Below, in pieces: positions 41,382 through 50,900 of a stretch of DNA of 52,882 nucleotides. Position numbers and translations under genes: made by a program. How positions within the stretch are numbered: position 1 is the stretch's first letter; each line of letters begins with the position of its first letter. The notes under the pieces are model-generated. The model did no database searches. It saw only the letters and a program-made list of their open reading frames with translations, and was not told the origin of the DNA. The DNA comes from Lysobacter sp. (GTDB taxonomy: Bacteria > Pseudomonadota > Gammaproteobacteria > Xanthomonadales > Xanthomonadaceae): the NCBI GenBank assembly GCA_030151365.1, contig JASLDW010000003.1, positions 1 through 52,882 of the forward strand, read 5' to 3'.

Positions 41382-44138
41382 ATGAGCAAACGCCTGGTCC
41401 TGATCGACGGTTCGTCCTATCTCTTCCGCGCCTTCCACGCGCTGCCGCCGCTGAGCAATGCCCAGGGCGAGCCGACCGGCGCGCTGTTCGGCGTGGTCAA
41501 CATGCTGCGCGCCCATCTCAAGGACAAGCCCGACTACATCGCCTTCGTGATGGACGCGTCGGGGCCGACCTTCCGCGACGAACTCGATCCGCAGTACAAG
41601 GCGCATCGCCCGCCGATGCCCGACGACCTGCGCGCGCAGATCGAGCCGCTGATGGCGATCGTGCAGGCGCTGGGCCTGCCGATCCTCCGCGAGTCCGGCG
41701 TCGAGGCCGACGACGTGATCGGCACGCTGGCGTTGCAGGCCGCGGCGGAAGGCATCGAAGTCGTCGTCTCCACCGGCGACAAGGACATGGCCCAGCTGGT
41801 GCGCGCCGGTGTCAGCCTTGTGAATACCATGAGCGGCAGCAAGCTCGATTCCGACGATGCGGTCTTCGCCAAGTTCGGCGTCAAGCCGGCGCAGATCATC
41901 GATTACCTCGCGCTGGTCGGCGATGCCGTCGACAACATCCCCGGTGTCCCCAAGTGCGGGCCCAAGACCGCGGCGAAATGGCTGGCGGAACACGGCTCGC
42001 TCGATGGCGTGATCGCCAATGCCGACAAGATCGGCGGCAAGATCGGTGAATCGTTGCGTGCCACGCTGGCGCGCCTGCCGCTCAACTACCAGCTCGCCAC
42101 CATCCGCACCGACGTGCCGCTGAAAGAGGCCTACGGCGACCTCGCGATGCGCGAACGCGACGTCGAAGCGCTGCGCGTACTGTATGGGCGTTACGGCTTC
42201 AACCAGGCATTGAAGGAACTCGATGGCATCGTCGTTGCCGAGGTCGGCGCCACGCTTCCGAAGGCGCCGAGCGGGTTGCGCGGCTTCGTCGCCACGCCGA
42301 TCGCGAGCGGCGACATCGATCCGCAGCTGTCGCGTCCCGGCGAATACCAATGCGTGACCGACGCCAAGCAGTTGCAGGCCTGGGTCGATGCGTTGAAGGG
42401 CTCGCCGATGTTCGCCTTCGACACCGAAACCGATGGCCTCGACTCGATGCAGGCGCGCATGGTCGGCATCTCGCTGAGCACGCAAGCGGGCAAGGCCTGC
42501 TACATCCCGCTCGGCCATGATGCCGCCGATGCCGTGCAGTTGCCGCTGGAAACGGTGGTTGCTGCATTGAAGCCCGCATTCTCCGATCCGGCCAAGCTCA
42601 AGATCGCGCAGAACGGCAAGTTCGACCTCCACATCCTCCATCGCCACGGTCTCGACGTCGCGCCGCCGCTGGGCGACACCCTGCTGGAAAGTTTCGTGCT
42701 CGATTCCGGCCAGCGCCACGACATGGATACCCAGGCCAAGCGCCTGCTCGGCATGGACACCATCCACTACGAGGACGTGGCGGGGAAGGGCGCGAAGCAG
42801 ATCCTCTTCAGCCAGGTCGCGCTGGACGTCGCGACCGACTACGCCGCCGAGGACGCCGACGTCACCCTGCGCCTGCACGAGGTCCTGTTGCCGAAACTCG
42901 CGGCCGAGCCGAAACTCGAAAGCGTCTATCGCGACATCGAGCTGCCGTTGGTGCCGGTGCTGGCGCGGGTCGAGCGCAACGGCGTGCTGATCGATGCCGC
43001 CGAATTGCGCGCGCAATCGGCGGAACTGTCGCGGCGGATGCTGGAGGCGCAGCAGCGCGCCACCGAAATCGCCGGCCGCGCGATCAACCTCGATTCGCCC
43101 AAGCAGCTCGGCGCCCTGCTGTTCGACGAACTCAAGCTGCCGGCATTGGTGAAGACGCCGAGCGGCGCGCCCTCGACCAACGAGGAGGCGCTGGAAGCGA
43201 TCGCCGACCAACACGAGTTGCCGCGCGTCATCCTCGATTACCGCGGGTTCGCCAAGCTGCGCAGCACCTATACCGAGAAGCTGCCGGAGATGATCAATCC
43301 GCGGACCGGGCGGGTGCATACCACCTATAACCAGGCCGGCGCCGCCACCGGGCGGCTGTCGTCCAACGATCCCAACCTGCAGAACATCCCGATCCGCACC
43401 GAGGAAGGCCGCCGCATCCGCCAAGCTTTCGTCGCGCCGCAAGGCCGCTGCATCGTCGCCTGCGACTATTCGCAGATCGAACTGCGGATCATGGCCCACC
43501 TGTCGGAGGATCCGGCATTGCTGCGCGCCTTCGCCTCGGGCGAGGACATCCACCGCGCCACCGCCGCCGAGGTCTTCGGCAAGCCCTTGAATGATGTCAG
43601 CAGCAACGAACGCCGCGCCGCCAAGGCGATCAACTTCGGCCTGATGTATGGCATGAGCGCGTTCGGATTGGCCAAACAGCTCGGTGTCGCCCGCGGCGAG
43701 GCCCAGGACTACATCGGGTTGTACTTCAGCCGGTATCCAGGCGTGCGCGACTACATGGATCGCACCCGCGCCCAGGCGCGCGACCAGGGCTATGTCGAGA
43801 CCGTGTTCGGGCGCCGCCTCTATCTCCCCTATATCGACAGCCGCAACCCGGCGCAGCGGGCCGGCGCCGAGCGCGCGGCGATCAACGCGCCGATGCAGGG
43901 CACCGCCGCCGACATCATCAAGCGCGCGATGGTGGCGATCGATGCGTGGCTGCAGCCGCAGAAAGACAAGGCGCTGATGATCATGCAGGTGCACGACGAA
44001 CTGGTGTTCGAGTGCGACGAGGGCTTCGCCGCCACCCTGCGCGAGGAGGCCGGCCGGCACATGGCGGCGGCCGTCGACCTGCGGGTGCCGCTGGTGGTCG
44101 ACAGCGGCGTGGGCGCCAACTGGGAACAGGCCCACTGA
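41382..44138 (+). CDS. polA: DNA polymerase I
   Basis: A 918-residue polymerase with all three activities. The 5'-3' exonuclease domain (1 to about 290) has LVLIDGSSYLFRAFHA, VEADDVIG and GDKDMAQLV. The 3'-5' proofreading domain (about 320-515) keeps FAFDTETDG with the catalytic Asp and Glu, so proofreading should be active. The polymerase domain has ACDYSQIELRIMAHLS (motif A), RRAAKAINFGLMYGMSAFGL (O-helix) and MQVHDELVFE (motif C). It fills gaps in repair and removes RNA primers. The next transcript after it is the sRNA locus described below. Confidence 0.98.
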   Translation: MSKRLVLIDGSSYLFRAFHALPPLSNAQGEPTGALFGVVNMLRAHLKDKPDYIAFVMDASGPTFRDELDPQYKAHRPPMPDDLRAQIEPLMAIVQALGLPILRESGVEADDVIGTLALQAAAEGIEVVVSTGDKDMAQLVRAGVSLVNTMSGSKLDSDDAVFAKFGVKPAQIIDYLALVGDAVDNIPGVPKCGPKTAAKWLAEHGSLDGVIANADKIGGKIGESLRATLARLPLNYQLATIRTDVPLKEAYGDLAMRERDVEALRVLYGRYGFNQALKELDGIVVAEVGATLPKAPSGLRGFVATPIASGDIDPQLSRPGEYQCVTDAKQLQAWVDALKGSPMFAFDTETDGLDSMQARMVGISLSTQAGKACYIPLGHDAADAVQLPLETVVAALKPAFSDPAKLKIAQNGKFDLHILHRHGLDVAPPLGDTLLESFVLDSGQRHDMDTQAKRLLGMDTIHYEDVAGKGAKQILFSQVALDVATDYAAEDADVTLRLHEVLLPKLAAEPKLESVYRDIELPLVPVLARVERNGVLIDAAELRAQSAELSRRMLEAQQRATEIAGRAINLDSPKQLGALLFDELKLPALVKTPSGAPSTNEEALEAIADQHELPRVILDYRGFAKLRSTYTEKLPEMINPRTGRVHTTYNQAGAATGRLSSNDPNLQNIPIRTEEGRRIRQAFVAPQGRCIVACDYSQIELRIMAHLSEDPALLRAFASGEDIHRATAAEVFGKPLNDVSSNERRAAKAINFGLMYGMSAFGLAKQLGVARGEAQDYIGLYFSRYPGVRDYMDRTRAQARDQGYVETVFGRRLYLPYIDSRNPAQRAGAERAAINAPMQGTAADIIKRAMVAIDAWLQPQKDKALMIMQVHDELVFECDEGFAATLREEAGRHMAAAVDLRVPLVVDSGVGANWEQAH

Positions 44139-44261
44139 GCGCGCATTTCGAAAGTGAACGCGCGTTGAAGTTGCGTTCTAAACACGTGCTGAACCCGTTC
44201 CCGATTTACGTTTTTTTTCGGTTTGATTTACGACTCCTAGACAAGTTTGGTGTTTAACTAC

Positions 44262-44384
44262 ACGTGACAGATGCAACGTCTGTCTTGGATAACTCCCTCC
44301 CCTGGAGTGATTCCTGCTCAGACACGTTCTCCCCAAACGTCGTCTGGAACCCGCCCCGCCGGCCCCCCTCCGGCGGGGTTTTTT
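44262..44384 (+). ncRNA. sX13-like small RNA with three C-rich hairpin loops
   Basis: No ORF lies in the 300 nt between polA and the DUF421 gene. Four hairpins stand in a row. H1: GACAGA (44266-44271) pairs with TCTGTC (44279-44284). H2: ACTCC (44292-44296) pairs with GGAGT (44304-44308) around loop CTCCCCT. H3: ACGTT (44324-44328) pairs with AACGT (44336-44340) around loop CTCCCCA, extended by GAC and GTC. H4: CCCCGCCGG (44354-44362) pairs with CCGGCGGGG (44370-44378) around loop CCCCCCT, followed by TTTTTT, so it is the terminator. Xanthomonas sX13, as I recall it, is about 115 nt long with C-rich loops that pair with GGGG motifs; position, length and loops all fit. The 5' end and promoter are not resolved. 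Confidence 0.75.
44354..44384 (+). terminator. Rho-independent terminator of the sRNA
   Basis: A nine-base GC stem with a C-rich loop and a run of six T (44379-44384). The T-run fixes the strand of the sRNA as plus. Confidence 0.88.
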
Positions 44385-44439
44385 ATTTGCGGCGCTGGCA
44401 ATGGCACACTCGGCGCAACCGACCGCCACGAGCCTCCGC

Positions 44440-45009
44440 ATGAGCGACCTGTTCCACCTCTCCGCGCCCTGGTGGCATTTCCCGCTGCGCGCGCTGGTGA
44501 TCTACCTGATGGTGATCGTGCTGGTGCGGGTGTCGGGCAAGCGCGCGGTGGGCCAGTTCACGCCGTTCGACCTGGTCCTGCTGATCCTGATCGGCAACGC
44601 CGTGCAGAACGGCCTGAATGGGGGAGACAACTCGATCACCGGGGCGTTCCTGCTGGCGACCTGCCTGATCGTCCTCAACTTCGTCGTGGCGTTCTTCACT
44701 TCGCGCAACGCCCGTTTCGAACACCTGGTCGAAGGCGTTCCGGTGGTGCTGGCGCGCAACGGCCAGGTGTTCGAGGAAGTCCTGCGCCGCGAGCTGGTCA
44801 GCCATGACGATTACATCGAGGCGCTGCGCCTGAACAATGTCGCCAATCCCGAAGATGTCGCCCTGGCCTTGCTGGAAACCAACGGCAGCATCAGCGTGAT
44901 CCAGCGCCAGGATGGCGGCGATGCCCGCGCCGACTTCTATGCCGGGCAGTTGCCGCCGCGCTCCCATCGCCGTCGCCGGCGGCGTCCCGGTAGCCCGCAG
45001 GCCAACTGA
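44440..45009 (+). CDS. DUF421 (YetF-like) membrane protein
   Basis: A protein of about 189 residues. Membrane helices are PLRALVIYLMVIVLVRVSGKR and PFDLVLLILIGNAVQNGLN, then FLLATCLIVLNFVVAFFTSR. The cytoplasmic DUF421 domain follows with EGVPVVLARNGQVFEEVLRRELVSHDDYIEALRLNNVAN and VALALLETNGSISVIQR. The C-terminus is a basic tail (SHRRRRRRPG). I use the ATG at 44440; an upstream in-frame ATG at 44401 would leave only 16 nt after the sRNA terminator. The stop abuts hemF on the other strand in the palindrome TGATCA. The function of the family is not established. Confidence 0.87.
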   Translation: MSDLFHLSAPWWHFPLRALVIYLMVIVLVRVSGKRAVGQFTPFDLVLLILIGNAVQNGLNGGDNSITGAFLLATCLIVLNFVVAFFTSRNARFEHLVEGVPVVLARNGQVFEEVLRRELVSHDDYIEALRLNNVANPEDVALALLETNGSISVIQRQDGGDARADFYAGQLPPRSHRRRRRRPGSPQAN

Positions 45010-45948
45010 TCAGGCCAGTTCCTTCAGCCAATCGCGGGGACGCAGGTAGTCGGCGAGGCGGGCCTCGGCGCTGCCGGTTTCCGGTGTGTAGCCGTATTCC
45101 CAGCGCACCAGCGGCGGCAGGCTCATCAGGATCGACTCGGTGCGACCGCCCGATTGCAGGCCGAAGTGGGTGCCGCGATCGAAGACCAGGTTGAATTCGA
45201 CATAGCGTCCGCGCCGGTAGAGCTGGAACTGGCGCTCGCGTTCGTCGTAAGGGGTGTCGCGACGGCGTTCGACGATCGGCAGCCAGGCGTCGAGGAAACC
45301 GTCGCCGACCGCCTGCATGTAGGCGTAGTCGCGCTCGAAATCGTCCTGGAGGTCGTCGAAGAACAGGCCGCCGACGCCGCGGGTCTCGCCACGATGCTTC
45401 AGGAAGAAATACTCGTCGCACCAGCGCTTGTGGGCGGCGTAGCGTTCCTCGCCGCCGAAGGGTTCGCACAGCGCACGCGCGGTGCGGTGCCAGTGCAGCA
45501 CGTCCTCGTCGACGGGATAGAACGGCGTGAGGTCGAAGCCGCCGCCGAACCACCAGGCGACCGTCTCGCCTTCTTTTTCGGCGCGAAAATGGCGGACGTT
45601 GGCATGGGTGGTCGGGATGTGGGGATTACGCGGATGGAAGACCAGCGAGACACCGCAGGCGCGCCATTGCGCACCGACCAGTTCCGGCCGCGCCGCGGTC
45701 GCCGAAGGCGGCAGTTTGGTTCCCGACACGTCGGAAAAGCCGATGCCGGCCTGCTCGAACACCGCGCCGTCGCGGAGGATGCGGGTGCGGCCACCGCCGC
45801 CGAGCAAGGCCCCGCTGCCTTCGCGCGTCCACGCGTCCTCGACGAAGCGGGCGCCGCCATCGGCCTGTTCGATCGCTGCGCAGATGCGGTCCTGCAGTCC
45901 GGCCAGCCAGTCGCGGACGGTATCGAAATCGATGGGAGGCGTCGTCAT
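45010..45948 (-). CDS. hemF: Oxygen-dependent coproporphyrinogen III oxidase
   Basis: A 312-residue enzyme that decarboxylates coproporphyrinogen III to protoporphyrinogen IX with O2. Highly conserved parts are GGGGRTRILRDGAVFEQAG, VSLVFHPRNPHIPTTHANVR (metal or substrate His), WWFGGGFDLTPFYP, FFLKHRGETRGVGGLFFDD, and YVEFNLVFDRGTHFGLQSGGRTESILMSLPP. The ATG (45946-45948) overlaps the stop of the upstream phosphoethanolamine transferase gene (ATGA), so the two are co-translated. It is the second heme gene in the window after hemB. Confidence 0.97.
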   Translation of the reverse strand: MTTPPIDFDTVRDWLAGLQDRICAAIEQADGGARFVEDAWTREGSGALLGGGGRTRILRDGAVFEQAGIGFSDVSGTKLPPSATAARPELVGAQWRACGVSLVFHPRNPHIPTTHANVRHFRAEKEGETVAWWFGGGFDLTPFYPVDEDVLHWHRTARALCEPFGGEERYAAHKRWCDEYFFLKHRGETRGVGGLFFDDLQDDFERDYAYMQAVGDGFLDAWLPIVERRRDTPYDERERQFQLYRRGRYVEFNLVFDRGTHFGLQSGGRTESILMSLPPLVRWEYGYTPETGSAEARLADYLRPRDWLKELA

Positions 45949-47555
45949 GCCCGGCATTGTCGCAGCGGATCGAGCTGCGGACGATAGGCGCTGCTGCGCA
46001 CCTCCATCATCCCCAACAGGAAATCGAAGATGTTGTCGTGGCTCCACGGCCGTGCGGCCTGGCGGGCGACGCAGGCGGCATCGACGCCGTTGCGCTGGCG
46101 GAAACCGTCGGACAACCACAGCGTCATCGGGATATGCGTCTGCACGTCGGGCGCGAAGGCATAGGGTGCGCCGTGCAGGTAGAGGCCGTTTTCGCCCAGC
46201 GATTCGCCGTGGTCGGAGACGAACAGCACCGCGCCGTTGATGGCGGGGTCGTTCTGCAGCGTGGTAATTACCGAAGCGATGATCGAATCGGTGTAGAGCA
46301 CGCTGTTGTCGTAGGCGTTGCGGATCTGTTCCGGCGTGCAGGTCTGCAATTCGTTGCTGCGGCACACCGGGGTGAAGCGTTCGAATTCGCCCGGATAGCG
46401 CTGGTAGTAGGCCGGGCCGTGGCTGCCTTTCACGTGCAGCACGATGATGCGATCGCCGTGGGTGTCGGCCAGCGTCTTCTGCAGTGCATCGACGAGGATG
46501 CCGTCGTAACAGTTGCGCGCGCTGCACCACTTGGGATCGGTCGCGTTCTGCAGCTCGGTCTCGTGCACGCGCCTGGCGATGCCCTTGTCGCCGGTGTTGT
46601 TGTCGAACCAGGCGACGTCGACGCCGGCGTGGGCCAGCACGTCCAGTGCGTTTTCCCGGGCGAGGGCGGCGCGTTCGCTGAAGTCCTTGCGGCCGAGGTT
46701 GGAGAACATGCACGGCAGCGAGACCGCGGTATCGGTGCCGCAGGAGCGCATGTCGGCGAAGTTCGTGACCGGGAGCCGTGCCAGCTGCGGCGTGGTCTGG
46801 CGCGCATAGCCGGACAGCCCCCAGCTGGCGGCGCGCACCGATTCGCCGGCGATGAACACCAACACCTGCGGTTTTGCCCCGGCCTGCGCTGGCGCGCGCG
46901 TGGCGTCGCGTCCGAGCGGCTGCACCACGATCGCCGCCTGCGGGCGTGCGTTGTCGACATAGGCGACGAGGCCGCTGGCGATCGCCATCGGGTTGATGAC
47001 GTGGCCGAGATCGCGCTGGTTGCGCAGGCTGGAGGCGACGCCGCGGCCGCCGATGCCGATCGCTGCGGCGCTCGCGACGATCACGATCAATGCCAGTTTC
47101 GCGCGCGACCACAATTCGCGCGGGAACGGCTGCCAGTCGATCCGCGTCCACAGCACCAGCAGCGCCGGCAACAGGCCGGTCGCGCCGATCTTCCACGCCA
47201 TCCGCCACGACAGCCATTCGCCGGCCTCGCGTGAATTGGTTTCGAACACGCTGCGCAGGGTGTGGCGATCGACCACGGCGCCGAAATCGTCCATGAAGAA
47301 GGCTGCTGCAGCCGCGCACAGCAGCACGATCACCAGCCAAGGCTTGATCGCCCACTTGAACGACAGCGGCAGCAACAGGACGAGCACGGTCATCGCCAGC
47401 AGCACGCCCAGGCACAGCAGGAACAGCCAGTGCGGCAGGCCGCCGGGATCGAGGGCCGCCAGCAGCTTCCACGCGCGGAAGTTGGCGAATGCCAGCAGCC
47501 ATGCCGTGCACAGCAGCAGCACGGTGTTCGCGCGCATCAAGGGTCCGCGCATCAT
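45945..47555 (-). CDS. EptA-like lipid A phosphoethanolamine transferase
   Basis: A protein of about 536 residues. Five N-terminal membrane helices (about 1-170) precede a periplasmic sulfatase-like domain. FIAGESVRAASWGLSGYAR holds the metal-binding Glu. The catalytic Thr is in SCGTDTAVSLPCMFS, and HVKGSHGPAYYQRYP and SDHGESLGENGLYLHG hold the remaining metal ligands. It adds phosphoethanolamine to lipid A, altering charge and polymyxin susceptibility. One disulfide pair common in EptA (C-K-G-x-C after DNN) is absent here: the segment reads FDNNTGDKGIARRV. I use the ATG at 47553-47555; an ATG at 47586-47588 would add 11 residues. It overlaps hemF. Confidence 0.88.
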   Translation of the reverse strand: MMRGPLMRANTVLLLCTAWLLAFANFRAWKLLAALDPGGLPHWLFLLCLGVLLAMTVLVLLLPLSFKWAIKPWLVIVLLCAAAAAFFMDDFGAVVDRHTLRSVFETNSREAGEWLSWRMAWKIGATGLLPALLVLWTRIDWQPFPRELWSRAKLALIVIVASAAAIGIGGRGVASSLRNQRDLGHVINPMAIASGLVAYVDNARPQAAIVVQPLGRDATRAPAQAGAKPQVLVFIAGESVRAASWGLSGYARQTTPQLARLPVTNFADMRSCGTDTAVSLPCMFSNLGRKDFSERAALARENALDVLAHAGVDVAWFDNNTGDKGIARRVHETELQNATDPKWCSARNCYDGILVDALQKTLADTHGDRIIVLHVKGSHGPAYYQRYPGEFERFTPVCRSNELQTCTPEQIRNAYDNSVLYTDSIIASVITTLQNDPAINGAVLFVSDHGESLGENGLYLHGAPYAFAPDVQTHIPMTLWLSDGFRQRNGVDAACVARQAARPWSHDNIFDFLLGMMEVRSSAYRPQLDPLRQCRA

Positions 47556-47670
47556 GGCGAGCTCGATTCCGGAACGTGAAGAGCGCATAGGCTAACGCAA
47601 GGGAATCTGAATCGGCGGTTCCCTTGTGGCGACGCTTCCCCCACAATTCCCGGGATTCCGGAAGAGTTGC

Positions 47671-47943
47671 ATGCGCGCCTACGTCTACAAGAGCACCCGC
47701 AAGGCCGATACCTATGTCTTCCTCGCCGCGCGCGACGAGGGCGCCAAGCTGCCGGAGGCACTGCGCACGCAACTCGGCCCGCTGCAATTCGTGCTGGACA
47801 CCGAGCTGACGCCCGAACGCAAGCTGGCGCGCGAAAACCCCCGGGAAGTGATGGCGAACCTCGCCAGTCGCGGCTTCCACCTGCAGATGCCGCAGGACCT
47901 GCCGCTCGACCCCATGACCTCGGACTGGGGGACGGATGCCTGA
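47671..47943 (+). CDS. YcgL domain-containing protein
   Basis: A 90-residue protein matching the YcgL (UPF0745) family: MRAYVYKSTRKADTYVFLA at the N-terminus, then FVLDTELTPERKLARENPREVMANLASRGFHLQMP. The family has a small alpha/beta fold of unknown function and is often near rnd or minC in other genomes; here it precedes the ankyrin gene. GGAAGAG, 6 nt before the ATG, is a good ribosome site. Its last 8 nt overlap the ankyrin gene. Confidence 0.92.
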   Translation: MRAYVYKSTRKADTYVFLAARDEGAKLPEALRTQLGPLQFVLDTELTPERKLARENPREVMANLASRGFHLQMPQDLPLDPMTSDWGTDA

Positions 47944-50900
47944 CCAACAACGCGGTCGCGCGATGCCGTGGCTGGCCGCCGCCTTCGGAGTGCTGTCTCT
48001 CCTCGCAACCGGCTTCGGCGGCTGGATCGCCGCGCTCGGTGGCGCGGTCGGCAGCGGCCTGCTGGCCAGCGCCTGGCCATTGCGCGGCAACCCGACAGAT
48101 CGTGCCCCTCGGGTCGTCGCCAGCCATGTCCTGGTTTGGGCCGTCGCGGTGGTGGTCGGCGCGGTCCTCGCGGCGTGGCCGTTGCATGCGTTGATGGCGT
48201 CGGGCTCCTTGGCGGCTGCGCTCGGCCTCGGCCTAGCGGCGGCAATCGGCGTGATCCTGGCGTGGCGGGTCTGGCCGCTGTGGACCAGCGATGCCGGTGA
48301 CGCCCGCTTTGCCTTCACTCACGCCTTGGGCGAACGCGATCCGTCGCGACGCTGGGCATGGGGCGGCTTGCGTCCGGCGATCGCGGTGGCCTGCGTGGTC
48401 GCGCTGGTTCTCGTTCTGGCATGGCCGGGCGCAATCAGCGGATCGTTGCGCTGGGCGATGGCAGTGTTGCTGGCATTGCTGCTGCCGGTGCTGCGCTTCT
48501 CGGCGCGCATCCGGCGGGTGGCGAAAGAGGTCAAGGCGATGTCCCCGCCACCTGCACCGGCGCGCAACGCTGAACCGGTCAGCCTGGACGCCTTGCCCGA
48601 ATTGCACCTGGATGACGAAGCCGCGGCCGATGCCGTGGTCGATCTTCCCGCCAACACCGGCAATGAAGAGCTCGATCGCGAACTCCACGCCGCCGCCCGC
48701 GGCGGCCGGGTCGAGCGCGCGCTGGCGCTGCTCGATGCCGGCGCGCGCGCCGATGCATTGCCGGCCGCGGACGATCGCGACCAGCGCCGCTTGCCGATCC
48801 TCGCCGCCGTGCTGCCGGACCTGCGCCTGTTGCGCACGCTGATCGCGCATGGCGTGTCCCTCGATGCCGACGCCAGCGGGATCACGCCGTTGCTCGCCGC
48901 GACGCGCGACAGCTGGCATGGCCGCCCCGATGCGGTGGCCATGCTGCTCGCCAATGGCGCCGATGTGCGCGCCACCGATCCCCAGGGCAACACGCCGTTG
49001 CACCACGCCGCGCGCAGCACCGATCCCGGCGTCGCTGCCTTGCTGCTCGACGCCCAGGCGCAGATCGATGTCGCCAACGGCAATGGCCAGACCCCGCTGG
49101 CGATGGCCTGTGCTGCCGGCAACTGGCGACTGGCGAAATTCCTGCTGGAACGTGGCGCCAGTGTCGCTCCGGCGAAGGCACTGTCGCCCTTGCTCGCCGC
49201 CGCGACGGCCGATGATGACGATCCCGCAGGCGTCCAACTGCTGCTGCGCCATCGCGCGCAACTCGCCGATGCCGTCGATCTTGATGGACGCAGTGCCTTG
49301 CACCTGGCAGCCCAGGCCGGGCATTCCGCCATCGTCCAGAACCTGCTCGACAGCGGCGCCGGCGTCGATGCCCGCGATGCCACGCAAACGACGCCGCTGA
49401 TGCTGGCGGCGCAGGGTGGCCATCGTGACGTGATCGACGCCTTGCTGGAATCGAAAGCCGATGTCGCCGCACGCAACGCCGATGGCCACGATGCCTTGCG
49501 CCATGCCGTGGAAGGCGAGGTCGCGGGCGCCGATGTCATCGCCGCATTGCAGGCCGCGGGCGCGCGCGCCGACGTGATGGACGATGCCGGCGTCGATGCG
49601 CTTGCACGCGCCAAGGCGCTGGGTCGCTGGTCGGTGGTCCAGGCGCTCGATCCCGCCTTCGTGCCGCCGCCGGTTGCCGGTGGCGATGTCGTTGCCGACG
49701 ATGCTGCGTCGAATCGCCCGCCCTATGCAGTCGTCAGCGATGCATTGCGCGATGGCGACGCCGCCACGCTCGAACGGTTCGCGCCGCTGCTGGAACGCAG
49801 CGAATTCACCCGCATGCTCGCCGAACTCGCGCCGTCGTCGCCGCAGCTGGTTCCGTGGCTGCTTGCGCGCGGCGCCGATGCCGATGCCAGCCGCGAAGGC
49901 CACAGCCTGCTCGGACAGTTGCTGCGCCTCGCGCCCGGCGACGCCAATGCCGCGCAGGCACTGGATCTGCTGTGGCGGCGTGGTGCCAGTCCCGCCGGTG
50001 CCGGCGTGTTCGCCAATCATCTGCAGGCCCGTCGCGCCCATCCGTCCGAGCACGATGAAGCCTTCGCCCTGCAACTGCTGGAACGCGGCGCCGATCCCTT
50101 CGGCAGCGACAGCGCCGGCGATCCGCCGCTGCACCACGCCATCCGCCTGCATTGGCCGCGCCTGACGCAACGCCTGCTCGACAATGGCGTCGATCCTTGC
50201 GCCATCGACGGATCGGGCCTGAGCGCGTTGCACGTCGCCACCGCCTGCGGCGATGCCAATGCGGTGCGTGCTTTGGTCGCCGTCGGCGCGAAACCCGATG
50301 CGCGCGCGCCCGATGGCCAGACCGCGCTCGGCGTCGCGCTCGCCAATGGCCGCAAGGATCTCGCCGACTGGCTCGACTGGCGCGGCTGGCCGCTGCCGGG
50401 CCGCGCCCTGCGCGCGGGCGACCTGCCGGCCGCGGCGATCACCGGCGACGGCGACGCGGTGCGGCGCCTGCTCGAACTCGGCTTTCCGGTCGACGCGCTC
50501 GATGCGCAGGGTTGCAGCGCGCTGTTGCGTGCCGCCGGTGGCGGCCATGCCGATGCGGTCGAACAACTGGTCGCGCATGGCGCCGATGTCGGACTCAGCG
50601 CCAGCACCGGTGCCACGCCGCTGTCGGCGGCGGTGAGCATGCGCCACGCCGCGGTGGTCGATCGCCTGCTCGCCGCCGGCGCCGATCTCGGCCAGCGTTT
50701 GCCGGGCGAGGTGACGGTATTGATGCTGGCGTCCGCGCTTGGACTGCCGGAAATGGTCACGCGATTGCTGCGCGCCGGCGCGGACGTCGCCGCCGCCGAT
50801 CCGCAGGGACTGGCGCCGATCCATTGCGCCGCGCTCTACGGCTTCACCGCGCGCGACCGCACGCGACTGGTGACGCTGTTCGACATCTTGCTGCTGTCCG

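Noticed and set aside
41142..44135. A 997-residue minus-strand frame opposite polA
   Set aside because: polA is unmistakable on the plus strand; the antisense frame lacks any family motif and only reflects codon bias.
44208..44217. T8 tract after polA as an intrinsic terminator for polA
   Set aside because: No stable hairpin directly precedes the T-run; the short palindrome AACGCGCGTT lies more than 40 nt upstream.
44238..44260. TAGACA and TTTAACTA as a promoter for the sRNA
   Set aside because: Spacing between the two elements is only about 10 nt, too short for a normal promoter; the 5' end is left open.
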